This document shows positions 1 through 8,821 of a stretch of DNA of 64,000 nt, piece by piece (the stretch's first letter is position 1; the number at the start of each line of letters is the position of its first letter). The position numbers were made by a program, and so were the translations under genes. The notes beneath the pieces were generated by a model. It was given only the letters and a program-made list of their open reading frames with translations. It was not told the origin of the DNA and made no database searches. This stretch comes from Ustilago trichophora (Eukaryota; Basidiomycota; Ustilaginomycetes; Ustilaginales; Ustilaginaceae). The stretch spans positions 992,001 to 1,056,000 of the forward strand of contig OOIN01000043.1 of assembly GCA_900323505.1 (NCBI GenBank), written 5' to 3'.

Positions 1-1611
1 GGCCCAAGAAAAGGCACCACCAACTCGATCCACAACATTTCGCTCATCCCCATCCCGCTCGGGTTCACCTTCACACTCGTAGCATCCACCGTGTACGCGA
101 TCTTTATCTCCCCCACGTCGACGCACTCTATGCCTACCTTCCACGCCAGTATCTTTCTCTACGCGATAGGAGCACTGGCCGAGCTAGCATACGAACCGCT
201 ACTCATACGCGCTGTGCGACTCGGTCAGCCTGCTCTGAGGGTCAAAGCCGAGGGCACAGCCGTGTTCGTCAAGGTCATCAGCACGATTGCGACCATTCTG
301 GTCCTGCCCAAGTGGTCTACAGCGCCATCGTACCTACAAGCCATCCTGAAGGATGAGAAGGCAGTTGCACTTCTTGCCTTTGGAATCGGACAAGCGAGCT
401 TCGGATCGACCATGCTCGCCGTGCATCTCTCTCATTTTGTAGCACGCTACGGGATCGGTCAGACGCTGGACTTGTACATCCCTCGACCCGAGACCGTCAC
501 GCGCAAGGATGCAGCGAAAACGGAGACGGCATGGATCGATCGCCCGACCATGTCGCTCTGCGTGGCAATGTCACAGCAAGCGATCCTGAAGCATGCCCTG
601 ACGGAGGCGGACAAATTTGCAGTGGCCAAATACGCCAGCTTGGAAGACCAGGGTGGCTACGCCCTCGCTTCGAACTATGGCTCCCTTGTGGCGCGCATCC
701 TCTTCCAGCCCGTCGAGGAGACGAGTCGCATCGTGTTCAGCTCTGAACTCGCCGCTTTGGACCCGGAATCAGCAGAGTATGAGAAAGCAAAGAGCAACGC
801 GAACAATGCAACACTAGCCAGAGTCAGCGGGATGCTATCCGCAATGTTTAGGCTGCACTTGTTGCTAGCGTGCGTCATGACGACGTTCGGCGGGCCACTC
901 AGTACTGCATTTCTGTACATCATGGCGGGACCATTGTGGGCGCTCAAAACCTCGGCACCTGCCATCTTGGCCGCATACACGTTCTACCTTCCGATCATGG
1001 GGATCAATGGTATTGTCGAGGGCTTCCTCCAATCCGTGGCCAGCCAAAGACAAGTCTCGCAGTACAGCAAAATATTGATGACCGCCAGTGCCGGCTTTGT
1101 TGCCGCCCTTGCGGCTAGTAATGCCCTTGTGGAGCGCACCAACCTTGCAGATTCCTTTCTGGCCAAGACGGGCCTCGTGTGGGCCAACGCACTCAGTCTG
1201 TCGGTGCGGGCTGGATGGTGCTGGTCTTTCCTGTTGGCGTATTTCAAGCTCGCCACATCTGAAGCCAGTATTGTGGATCAAATCAAGCCATCAGCAGCAC
1301 TTCCTTCCCGGCTAACAATCGCACTGTTCGCCATCATCGCCTTCATCCTTCGCGCAGGCGTGCCGAGGATCATGCCGACAACAGCCGAACTGCTTCTCAG
1401 CTCCACAGCATCACAGCTAGGCTCTCGTGCAGTGCGAGTGCAGGCCATCCGCTCGCTGCTGCCCACACTTGCGCTCGCTGGCGGATGCCTCGGCGCAGTA
1501 CTCGGCAGCATACTCTTGTTCGAGCGAAAGGCATTGCTTGGAGCACTTCGCTCCCTCGCGAGTCGCCGCAGTACTCCCACACAGACAAGAGAAACACGAA
1601 AGATGCAATAG
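1..1611 (+). CDS. RFT1: RFT1-family ER membrane protein of N-glycosylation, 5' end outside window
   Basis: The frame is open from base 1 and reads into an Rft1-type protein, so the start codon lies left of the window; 536 residues remain. Rft1 is a polytopic ER membrane protein needed for N-glycosylation, classically linked to translocation of the Man5GlcNAc2-dolichol oligosaccharide, although its direct flippase role is disputed. The first visible residues (N-I-S-L-I-P-I-P-L-G) and the FYLPIMGINGIVEGF stretch match the family's conserved segments. Several hydrophobic segments are spread along the C-terminal two thirds, as expected. Yeast Rft1 has 574 residues, so only a short N-terminal part is probably missing. 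The GTG at 91 is not a start, because the frame continues upstream. It converges on the Kelch gene, with 109 bases between the two stop codons. Confidence 0.9.
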   Translation, partial: GPRKGTTNSIHNISLIPIPLGFTFTLVASTVYAIFISPTSTHSMPTFHASIFLYAIGALAELAYEPLLIRAVRLGQPALRVKAEGTAVFVKVISTIATILVLPKWSTAPSYLQAILKDEKAVALLAFGIGQASFGSTMLAVHLSHFVARYGIGQTLDLYIPRPETVTRKDAAKTETAWIDRPTMSLCVAMSQQAILKHALTEADKFAVAKYASLEDQGGYALASNYGSLVARILFQPVEETSRIVFSSELAALDPESAEYEKAKSNANNATLARVSGMLSAMFRLHLLLACVMTTFGGPLSTAFLYIMAGPLWALKTSAPAILAAYTFYLPIMGINGIVEGFLQSVASQRQVSQYSKILMTASAGFVAALAASNALVERTNLADSFLAKTGLVWANALSLSVRAGWCWSFLLAYFKLATSEASIVDQIKPSAALPSRLTIALFAIIAFILRAGVPRIMPTTAELLLSSTASQLGSRAVRVQAIRSLLPTLALAGGCLGAVLGSILLFERKALLGALRSLASRRSTPTQTRETRKMQ

Positions 1612-1720
1612 ACGATGACAATGACATGTATTGAGCCGCAACAAGTACAATCAGACTTGACAAACAAAACAACAACATTCTCTTCTAGTACCGATACCAA
1701 CCTTGCGCGCTTTCGCTTTC

Positions 1721-4700
1721 TTAGCAAGCATTGGTAACGCGCAAATTGGTCCTCTTGGAGCGAAGCATCGAAGCCGAAGCATTGATCTTTGCCGGGGGTG
1801 GGGCAGCGATTACTGGGGTGGACCAAGGGAACATTGGCGTGCTGGTGACCATGGTCACTTCAGGAGCGGCAGAAACGCCGTCTACCGAGACGGTTGTATC
1901 CAGATCATCATCCTCGTGATGGGCCTGGTTGGGGTCGAAATCGAGGAAGAGGCTCTCGGGACTAGCGTGAGGGTTCCTGGGCAGGTGGTAAGGGGAAACT
2001 ACGTCTCCTGGGCTCATGCGGATGTGGTCGTAGCAGCTCTCGGGGGTGCCGAGGATGACGCGGACGCGCTGGGTGGTGTCGTTGTGAGATGACATGGGCG
2101 AATTGCCACGATGCATACCCGATAGGTAAGGGTAGGAAAAGTGGGATGCCGCAGCACCGCCACTAGAGATCGAGGAGACCGTCGCCAACGAGGTGTTGGG
2201 ATGCATCATCAGCTTCTTCTCGCCACCGTCGATGGGGTGGAGGAGCTCGCCGCGACCGATCGAGTCGGAGATGACAAACGGAGACTCATCATCGACAAGC
2301 GAGGTGATAAAGTCTTCTGGCAAATCTGACTTTGGCTGTCCACTTCGAGGTGCACCATTTCGCATAGTGATGACGGGCTTGGGCGCCGCCGTATATCGGT
2401 CCTCCCCTTCCAGTGTGGCGCTATTCGAGTGAGACTTGGTCAAGGTGCTAGCGGCACGCTTGAGCCTTGCACTCCATCCTCCTGCAGCAGCAGCACCGGC
2501 ACCGGTAGCCGCGACATTGTGCATATCGTCAGGCCTCAAGTAGAGGTTTGACACGTAGGGACCCTTTTCCTCATCCCCGCTACCGCCGTTGTGGAAGCGA
2601 GCGAGGTCGGCATCGCTGTTGTCAGGAGCATTCTCGGCACGGCCAAGGTTATATGCGGCAGCTTCACGACGCTTTCGATAGGCATAGATACCGCCGATGG
2701 CAGCAGCGATGGCGGCTGCGCCCAGAAGGGATCCTGCAATCGCGCCCGTGTGGTTAGAGCTGGTGGAAGGAGGAGGAGGAGGAGGAGTGCTGTTCGACGA
2801 AGATGCGGGATTGGGGGAGACAGTGGTGTTGTCAGCATCAGTCGAGGCTTTCGCGGGGGCCGGGGCAGCGGCTTCCGGAGTTGTCTCTACTGGTGCCATT
2901 GTGGCGGGTGCTGCTTCTGGCGCCTGCTGAACCGGAGCAGGTGCAGGAGGAGCTGTAACTGGAGCTGCGATGGGAGCAGCAGCAGCGGCGGCAGCATTAG
3001 CCATCGCCTGCCTAGCCTGTGCAACACCCTGAGTAGACGTAGACCAAGTCATTCCACCGCCACTGGTCCCCATCGTTGCCGTATCCAAATAGTGCACCTG
3101 CCCGCCACCACCAGCAGTTACAAAGCTCTGTCCTGCCATCCCACTTACACCATCTCCAGCCTTACCAAACGAAACAACCATCACGTTGTCCGCCATGACC
3201 GCCGAGTGGAAAGCCAGCGATGGTGGCCTCACGCTCTCTGCGGTCCATACAGCAGCATCCCACCTTGCGGGCGACTGGTGAGGGTCGAGAACGAAGACTT
3301 CACTGATCGGATCGTTGTTGGTGGTAAAGTGGGTAGGGTCTTGAAGGTAGCCTCCGTGGATGATGATTTTTCCGTCTGGGGTGACGGCGGAAGTGTGGCC
3401 GAGACGAGGAGCTGGGATGAGACCGGTGGCGTTCCAGTGCTCCCAGTCTCCGGTGGCGACGTCGAGGGCCCAGAAGCGGTCCATGGGTGCAAGGGAACCG
3501 GATTGATCCTTGCCGCCGAGGAAGAGGATCTTCGAACCACAGGTGCCGTTTGCGGGCAGAGTGACGGTGGTATAGTCCGTGAGGGACAAGCCACGCATGC
3601 GGGGGTCGAGAGCGAGCGAGCGGATGCTGGCGTAGGCGGTGTTTGTCATATCAATGCCGACGTGGGCTGTCTCGATGCCAGTGGAAGTCGAAGTGGCAGA
3701 GGAAGAAGAGGTCTGAGTCCACATGTCAACACCCTGGTAAACTCCACTGGTGGAAGCACAAGTGGTGTTATCGAACGATCCTCCAGAGATCATGATACTA
3801 GTGGAGTTGCCAGAGCGCAGAGCAACAGCTTGAGCTCCGCGCCTACGAGTGGGAGTTACGCCGTTGTCAGTATACACAGCAGACCATTTACCAGCGGTGA
3901 TGTTACCGATTGGAGCAGACCACACGTAGGCGGGAGCGTCGAGCGCACAGTTCTGTGCGATACCACCGACAATCCACAGCTTTTCTAGACCATCCACTGG
4001 ATCAACAACAGCGCTGGCTGCGGCAAAAGCATGCGCGGGCAAGCCATCGCTGGAAAGTCGCTGCCACGATTGAGCACTAGAGTTGGAGGCCATACTAGCG
4101 GGAGACATGTCGGAAACGTCCAGCGCATACACATCGTTGGTGATGGCGCCAGAGAGACTCGTTTGACCGCCAACGACGAGGATCACGTTGTGAGCGGGGA
4201 GGTAGGTCGCCGTCTGTCCCCAGCGTTTAGTTGGCGGTGTCAGGGCGACGTTGGTTTCGGTACCATTGGCGGTTTCGAAAACGATGGTAAGGGTTCCATC
4301 GGAACCATTTCCCGGAGATGAAGTGGTGGTGGTGAGGGTAGAGTTGACAGCTACAACAGTGGGGAATACCTCATCTCTTCTGTGACGAGTTTGTCCGACG
4401 ACACCTTGTGCGTCAAGGTCCCTTCGTTTTCCCTTGAGGGAGGACGCTGGTCGATCTCGATCCAGATATCCTGGTTGAGGCGTAGAGTCAGCGAAGCGGC
4501 TCTCCACTTGGGATTTCCACCTCTGGTGGGCGTGCCTTGAGGATTGAGAAACGTCCCCAGCTGATCCCTGTTCCACTCGGCTTGACCGTTCTGCAGCACC
4601 TCGAACGGCCGAGGGCAGCGCTGTGACGTACGGAAGAAGGAAAACAGCGACAAGGAGCGTGCGCAGCATCCACATGCCTTTTGCGCTACCTTTTTGACTC

Positions 4701-4912
4701 CTTGTGCTGTAGCGACTCGCTGCTGTCCTGCGCGGAGCAGAAAGGTGCTGCTGCTCACGCGGGAAGCTGGAAGTGCCAGTTGGGTTCGTACACGTTGTTG
4801 TTGCTTGTTGCGAAGCGTCAGAGATATGTGAGGAAGACGCCAGCGTCTCCTCGACGTACTCTTGGTAGGAGCGGGCTCGGTCTGACTGGCTTGCTTCGGG
4901 TTTGCATGCCAT
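1721..4912 (-). CDS. Kelch-repeat (galactose oxidase-like) single-pass membrane protein
   Basis: An intronless frame of 1063 residues. Residues about 225-600 carry Kelch-type repeats with paired glycines (VVGGQ, WIVGG, ILFLGG, IIIHGGY), predicting a beta-propeller. Next come an Ala/Pro and Ser/Pro-rich stalk, one transmembrane helix at about 722-745 followed by RKRR, and a cytoplasmic tail of about 310 residues. Many N-x-S/T sites in the propeller suggest a glycosylated extracellular domain. From the first ATG (4912) the hydrophobic stretch starting at Met80 (TLLVAVFLLPYV) would be internal. Starting at Met80 (ATG at 4675) would make it an N-terminal signal peptide, so the true start may be 4675. 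Function is unknown; sensor or adhesion roles are only inference. It diverges from OCT1. Confidence 0.85.
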   Translation of the reverse strand: MACKPEASQSDRARSYQEYVEETLASSSHISDASQQATTTCTNPTGTSSFPREQQHLSAPRRTAASRYSTRSQKGSAKGMWMLRTLLVAVFLLPYVTALPSAVRGAAERSSRVEQGSAGDVSQSSRHAHQRWKSQVESRFADSTPQPGYLDRDRPASSLKGKRRDLDAQGVVGQTRHRRDEVFPTVVAVNSTLTTTTSSPGNGSDGTLTIVFETANGTETNVALTPPTKRWGQTATYLPAHNVILVVGGQTSLSGAITNDVYALDVSDMSPASMASNSSAQSWQRLSSDGLPAHAFAAASAVVDPVDGLEKLWIVGGIAQNCALDAPAYVWSAPIGNITAGKWSAVYTDNGVTPTRRRGAQAVALRSGNSTSIMISGGSFDNTTCASTSGVYQGVDMWTQTSSSSATSTSTGIETAHVGIDMTNTAYASIRSLALDPRMRGLSLTDYTTVTLPANGTCGSKILFLGGKDQSGSLAPMDRFWALDVATGDWEHWNATGLIPAPRLGHTSAVTPDGKIIIHGGYLQDPTHFTTNNDPISEVFVLDPHQSPARWDAAVWTAESVRPPSLAFHSAVMADNVMVVSFGKAGDGVSGMAGQSFVTAGGGGQVHYLDTATMGTSGGGMTWSTSTQGVAQARQAMANAAAAAAAPIAAPVTAPPAPAPVQQAPEAAPATMAPVETTPEAAAPAPAKASTDADNTTVSPNPASSSNSTPPPPPPSTSSNHTGAIAGSLLGAAAIAAAIGGIYAYRKRREAAAYNLGRAENAPDNSDADLARFHNGGSGDEEKGPYVSNLYLRPDDMHNVAATGAGAAAAGGWSARLKRAASTLTKSHSNSATLEGEDRYTAAPKPVITMRNGAPRSGQPKSDLPEDFITSLVDDESPFVISDSIGRGELLHPIDGGEKKLMMHPNTSLATVSSISSGGAAASHFSYPYLSGMHRGNSPMSSHNDTTQRVRVILGTPESCYDHIRMSPGDVVSPYHLPRNPHASPESLFLDFDPNQAHHEDDDLDTTVSVDGVSAAPEVTMVTSTPMFPWSTPVIAAPPPAKINASASMLRSKRTNLRVTNAC

Positions 4913-5972
4913 CGCATCGTCTTTATAGGTGGATAGGGTAGGTATGGTGGTTGTGAGGGTTCGTCTCTAAATCGAGACGAGGTCGGGGGAAAGAAAGAGG
5001 CGGGAGAGAAGCAAGCACGGGGAAAAAAAGTATCACAAAGGTCTCGATAACAATATGGTGCGTCCAGACGACCAGTTGGATGAGAGTCGAGATTCGTGTA
5101 CGAGTTTGAAAAGGGCTAGGAGAGACCCGAAGAGCACAGCTCTTGCAAAAGAAACAGAACGAGAGGCGGAAACGAGGGGGGGATGATGGTGGTAAGGAGC
5201 CAAGAGGGAAAGCGATGGCGAGGACGACAGGTGACTAACTCAATTACATCTAGTAGAGGTGCTCAGCGCTCCCATCGAACAAGGAAGTTAGGAACACACA
5301 CTCGGTCCCATGACATTCTATGCAAGCCCTTGCCCAATTTAAGGATCCAACACCCGCTTCCATGTTTTCAATCGAACATCTCGGAACCATTTGATACTTT
5401 GCTGTAGCTTAGCAGTCTCCAGTGGACTTTCTGAACATAGTGGATGTTGAAAAGCAAAAAGCAGCTTGGAAGAGGCGATGACGAGCGGTTATAGTCGCAG
5501 TTGGAGTTTTGTTTGGCAGAGTTGGGCAGGTTGGGCGATTTCTGACGTGTCCCACTGGATGGTCGCTTCAGCGCGTGCACTTCTATTGCAGCACGCGATG
5601 CAAACCACGACTTGCTGTGGTGCTTGTCTCCAACGATGCAGGTACCCATCGGTACGGCTGCAGATCTGTCTGTGGTTCTTGGCAAAGGCAATCGAGTTCT
5701 GAGCCTGTTGACGGATGCTGATGACAGCTCCGAGCAAAGCATGGTGATGTCGCTTCATCGGTCGAAGGAAATCGGGTGAGGCAGGAATTGCCCGATACAG
5801 ATTTATGGTCGGCAAATTTCGATTCCGAATTCCGACCTCGCGGGTGTGCACGGCAAACAAAGCTGAGCCAAGAAGAACGCTTCTTTCGGCAATTGATTGT
5901 GACACCATCAACGTAAGGTTCTCTTCACCGTCAGCATCGCCTTCGTTGAGATTCGGTCAAGGTTACAGCAAC
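4913..5972. other. Divergent intergenic region, Kelch gene / OCT1
   Basis: About 1.06 kb between the two start codons. It should hold both promoters and 5' leaders. I see no RNA gene or conserved ORF. The right part (5805-5972) is an in-frame upstream extension of OCT1 discussed under that gene. Confidence 0.6.
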
Positions 5973-8630
5973 ATGGCCTCTTCTTCATCGAAGCTTGTAC
6001 GGCGAGCGGCTGCTTCGGTAGCTCATTCGTCCAGGCAGTCTCTCGCTAGGACAACTTCTCGACTGCCGACACTGCTTCGAGGCAACGACATCGCCACTCC
6101 ATCGACTCCATCGGACAAGAGCAGAGCTGCCTACATCCACAGCAGACCTTTCAGTGCCACAACAGTGACTCGTCGTGTACAGAGGCCCCCTTCCGCCGGT
6201 CCCATTCTCACAAACTCGAGCCCAGACCACGAGAAGGACAACGACGAGCTGCGCTCTCTCTTTGATGCGCCACCGTCCTCTTCCTCCGCCAACAGCTTGC
6301 GCTCATCCGGGCCCCCAACCGGATTGTTTGAGATTCCTTCCCTCACCTCACCACAGAACTTCCTAATCCTCGCCCAACAGACGCTCGCTCGTGCGCAACT
6401 ACTTGTGGACCGTATCGACCGAGCAGGATCCGCAGACGCTAGCACGTCTGAAGGCGCCAAGGAGCTTCGAGAGGTCGTTCGTAATCTCGATCGACTCAGC
6501 GACCTTCTATGCGGCGTGATCGATATGGCTGAGCTGGTCCGCAACGCTCACCCGGACCCTGAGTGGGCCGAAGCAGCCAACGCGGCGTACGAGTATCTCT
6601 GTGGATACATGAACGTACTCAACACCCACACTGGACTTTACGGCGTGCTCAAGAGCATTCTCTCTACTCCTGAGGTCGCATCGACACTATCATCAGAAGC
6701 CATCGCTGTGGCTCAAGTCTTCCTGCGCGACTTTGAAAAGTCAGGAATCCACCTTCCTCCCGCCGAACGTGAGCGATTCGTCCAACTCAGTGACGAAATC
6801 CTTGTTCTCGGTCGTGGTTTCCTCCAAGATATTGCTGGCAACGATGCTTCCGATGACTTTTCCCGCAGCGCATCCGCCAAGATCGAAGTCGACAAATCCG
6901 ACAGTGTCGAACTCCCCACCGACTGGCTGGAGGACGTCAACCCCACAGTCCTCAAAGCCGTCCGTTCCAGCGCAATCACGGACAGCGATGGACTGCTCAC
7001 CTTCTCGGCCGCAGACCAACCTTGGGTCTTCCAAACTCTGCTCAAGTATGCCCCCGACGAGCGGGTACGCAAAGTCGCCTTTCGAGCGGCCAACTACGGC
7101 AGCCAGGCCCAAGTGCAACGGCTCGAAAGGCTTCTCAAAGCACGTGCCGAGCTAGCCACGCTCACCGGCGCTGGAAGCTACTCTGAAATGGCGCTAGGCG
7201 ACAAGATGGCGAAAGAACCGCAAAATGTGGAAGAATTCCTTCGCGCGCTTACTAAACATCATCGTCCACGTGCCTCGCAGGATCTGGACAAGCTGCGCAA
7301 GTTGAAGCTTACAGCTTCGGTCGACAAGAGGAGCGGATCCGTGTTTAACCCTTCCCCGAACATGCCAGAGTTTGCACCATGGGATAGGGATATGTATACG
7401 GAGCAGCATTTTCGCACACCTTCGCTGCGCAGTGTGCAGCCATTGTCGCCGTATCTGAGCCTGGGGTCGGTGTTTGCGGGTCTGTCGCGGTTGTTCTCTG
7501 CGCTGTATGGGATTAGGTTTAGGGCTTCGATGGTTGCTCCCGGAGAGGTGTGGAGTGAAGGGCCAGGGGATGTGATGAAAGTGGAAGTGCTGGATGAGCG
7601 AGAAGGGGCCAAGGGCAGTGCTGGCTCGGCGGAGGGTTTGATCGGTACGATCTATGCCGACCTTTGGAGTCGCGAAGGCAAACCTGGCGGAGCTGCACAC
7701 TACACCGTCCGCTGCTCCCGTCGAGTCGACAAAGACGACGAAGCGGGAGACTTTACCCACGGTCGAGCTGAAGATGGCCGCGTACTCCAACCGTCCGACC
7801 TGGGCGGAGAAGGATACGGCAACCCGCTTCAAGCACCCACATTCGCCCAACGTGAGCGACCAGGCCTATACCAACTCCCCGTAGTCGTACTCATGTGCGA
7901 TTTCGCCCGCCCGGGAACCACCAACGGCGGACCCTGCTTGTTGGGCTGGCACGAAGTGGAAACGCTCTTCCACGAGATGGGCCACGCTATTCATTCGATG
8001 ATTGGTCGCACCTCTTACCACAACGTATCCGGTACCAGGTGCGCAACAGACTTTGTCGAGCTTCCATCGATCCTGATGGAGCACTTTGTGCAGTCTCCTC
8101 AAGTCGTTTCCATCGTAGCGAGGCATCATAAGACTGGAGCAAGTTTGCCATTCGAACATCTCTCATCCCACCTCGCTGCATCCAAATCCCTCGAAGGGCT
8201 AGATACGTACCACCAAATCCTCTTAGCCCGACTTGACCAAGTCTACCACTCTCCCTTGGCATCTCAATCCACGTTCGACTCGACCCAAGCCTACGCCGCC
8301 CTGGATAAGGAAATGGGTCTACCCGGTGCCAAACACTTGTCCTACGTCGAAGGCGCCCATCCACAAGTCCGATTCGGTCACCTCTTCGGATACGGATCCA
8401 CCTACTACTCGTATCTGCTAGACCGTGTGATCGCCAGCAAGATCTGGAGCCAGCTGTTTGCCGAAAATCCGCTAGACAGGGAAGCAGGTGAGATGTTCAA
8501 GACGCAATGTCTCAAGTTTGGCGGTGGCAAGGATCCATGGCATATCTTGGCGGATGTGCTCAAGGCGGAGAATGTTAGAGATGGCGATTCTCATGCCATG
8601 CAACAGGTCGGAAAGTGGGGGATCGAGTGA
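5973..8630 (+). CDS. OCT1: Mitochondrial intermediate peptidase (M3 metalloprotease)
   Basis: From the chosen start it encodes 885 residues. It is an M3 zinc oligopeptidase: H667-E-M-G-H671 is the HExxH zinc site, followed by the conserved segment reading GTRCATDFVELPSILMEHF, which includes the third zinc ligand region. Oct1/MIP removes an octapeptide from imported precursors in the mitochondrial matrix after the main processing peptidase has cut. The ATG at 5973 opens a Ser/Arg/Ala-rich, acid-poor leader (MASSSSKLVRRAAASVAHSS) typical of a matrix-targeting sequence. An in-frame ATG at 5805 would add 56 residues containing several acidic positions, which fits a presequence less well. The gene is intronless and converges on NEO1, with 191 bases between stops. 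Confidence 0.93.
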   Translation: MASSSSKLVRRAAASVAHSSRQSLARTTSRLPTLLRGNDIATPSTPSDKSRAAYIHSRPFSATTVTRRVQRPPSAGPILTNSSPDHEKDNDELRSLFDAPPSSSSANSLRSSGPPTGLFEIPSLTSPQNFLILAQQTLARAQLLVDRIDRAGSADASTSEGAKELREVVRNLDRLSDLLCGVIDMAELVRNAHPDPEWAEAANAAYEYLCGYMNVLNTHTGLYGVLKSILSTPEVASTLSSEAIAVAQVFLRDFEKSGIHLPPAERERFVQLSDEILVLGRGFLQDIAGNDASDDFSRSASAKIEVDKSDSVELPTDWLEDVNPTVLKAVRSSAITDSDGLLTFSAADQPWVFQTLLKYAPDERVRKVAFRAANYGSQAQVQRLERLLKARAELATLTGAGSYSEMALGDKMAKEPQNVEEFLRALTKHHRPRASQDLDKLRKLKLTASVDKRSGSVFNPSPNMPEFAPWDRDMYTEQHFRTPSLRSVQPLSPYLSLGSVFAGLSRLFSALYGIRFRASMVAPGEVWSEGPGDVMKVEVLDEREGAKGSAGSAEGLIGTIYADLWSREGKPGGAAHYTVRCSRRVDKDDEAGDFTHGRAEDGRVLQPSDLGGEGYGNPLQAPTFAQRERPGLYQLPVVVLMCDFARPGTTNGGPCLLGWHEVETLFHEMGHAIHSMIGRTSYHNVSGTRCATDFVELPSILMEHFVQSPQVVSIVARHHKTGASLPFEHLSSHLAASKSLEGLDTYHQILLARLDQVYHSPLASQSTFDSTQAYAALDKEMGLPGAKHLSYVEGAHPQVRFGHLFGYGSTYYSYLLDRVIASKIWSQLFAENPLDREAGEMFKTQCLKFGGGKDPWHILADVLKAENVRDGDSHAMQQVGKWGIE

Positions 8631-8821
8631 TTGCCTTCTCGCAGCCTTGAGTCTCGCGGAAGGATGGATTGGAGCTTTCTGTTTCACGCTTGCTGTACAC
8701 TACCACCCTCACACCATCTCACGGACATCTTGTTCCAAAGCCATCACTTTAAACAGGATGCTCGAGGAATGCATGCCAAAAAGACCAAAAAAAAAATGGA
8801 GTTTGAATTGCGTTCAGCTTT

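Noticed and set aside
2591..3988. 465-codon plus-strand frame opposite the Kelch gene
   Set aside because: Gly/Arg/Ser-rich antisense of the propeller and stalk; no domain, and the minus-strand reading explains the region.
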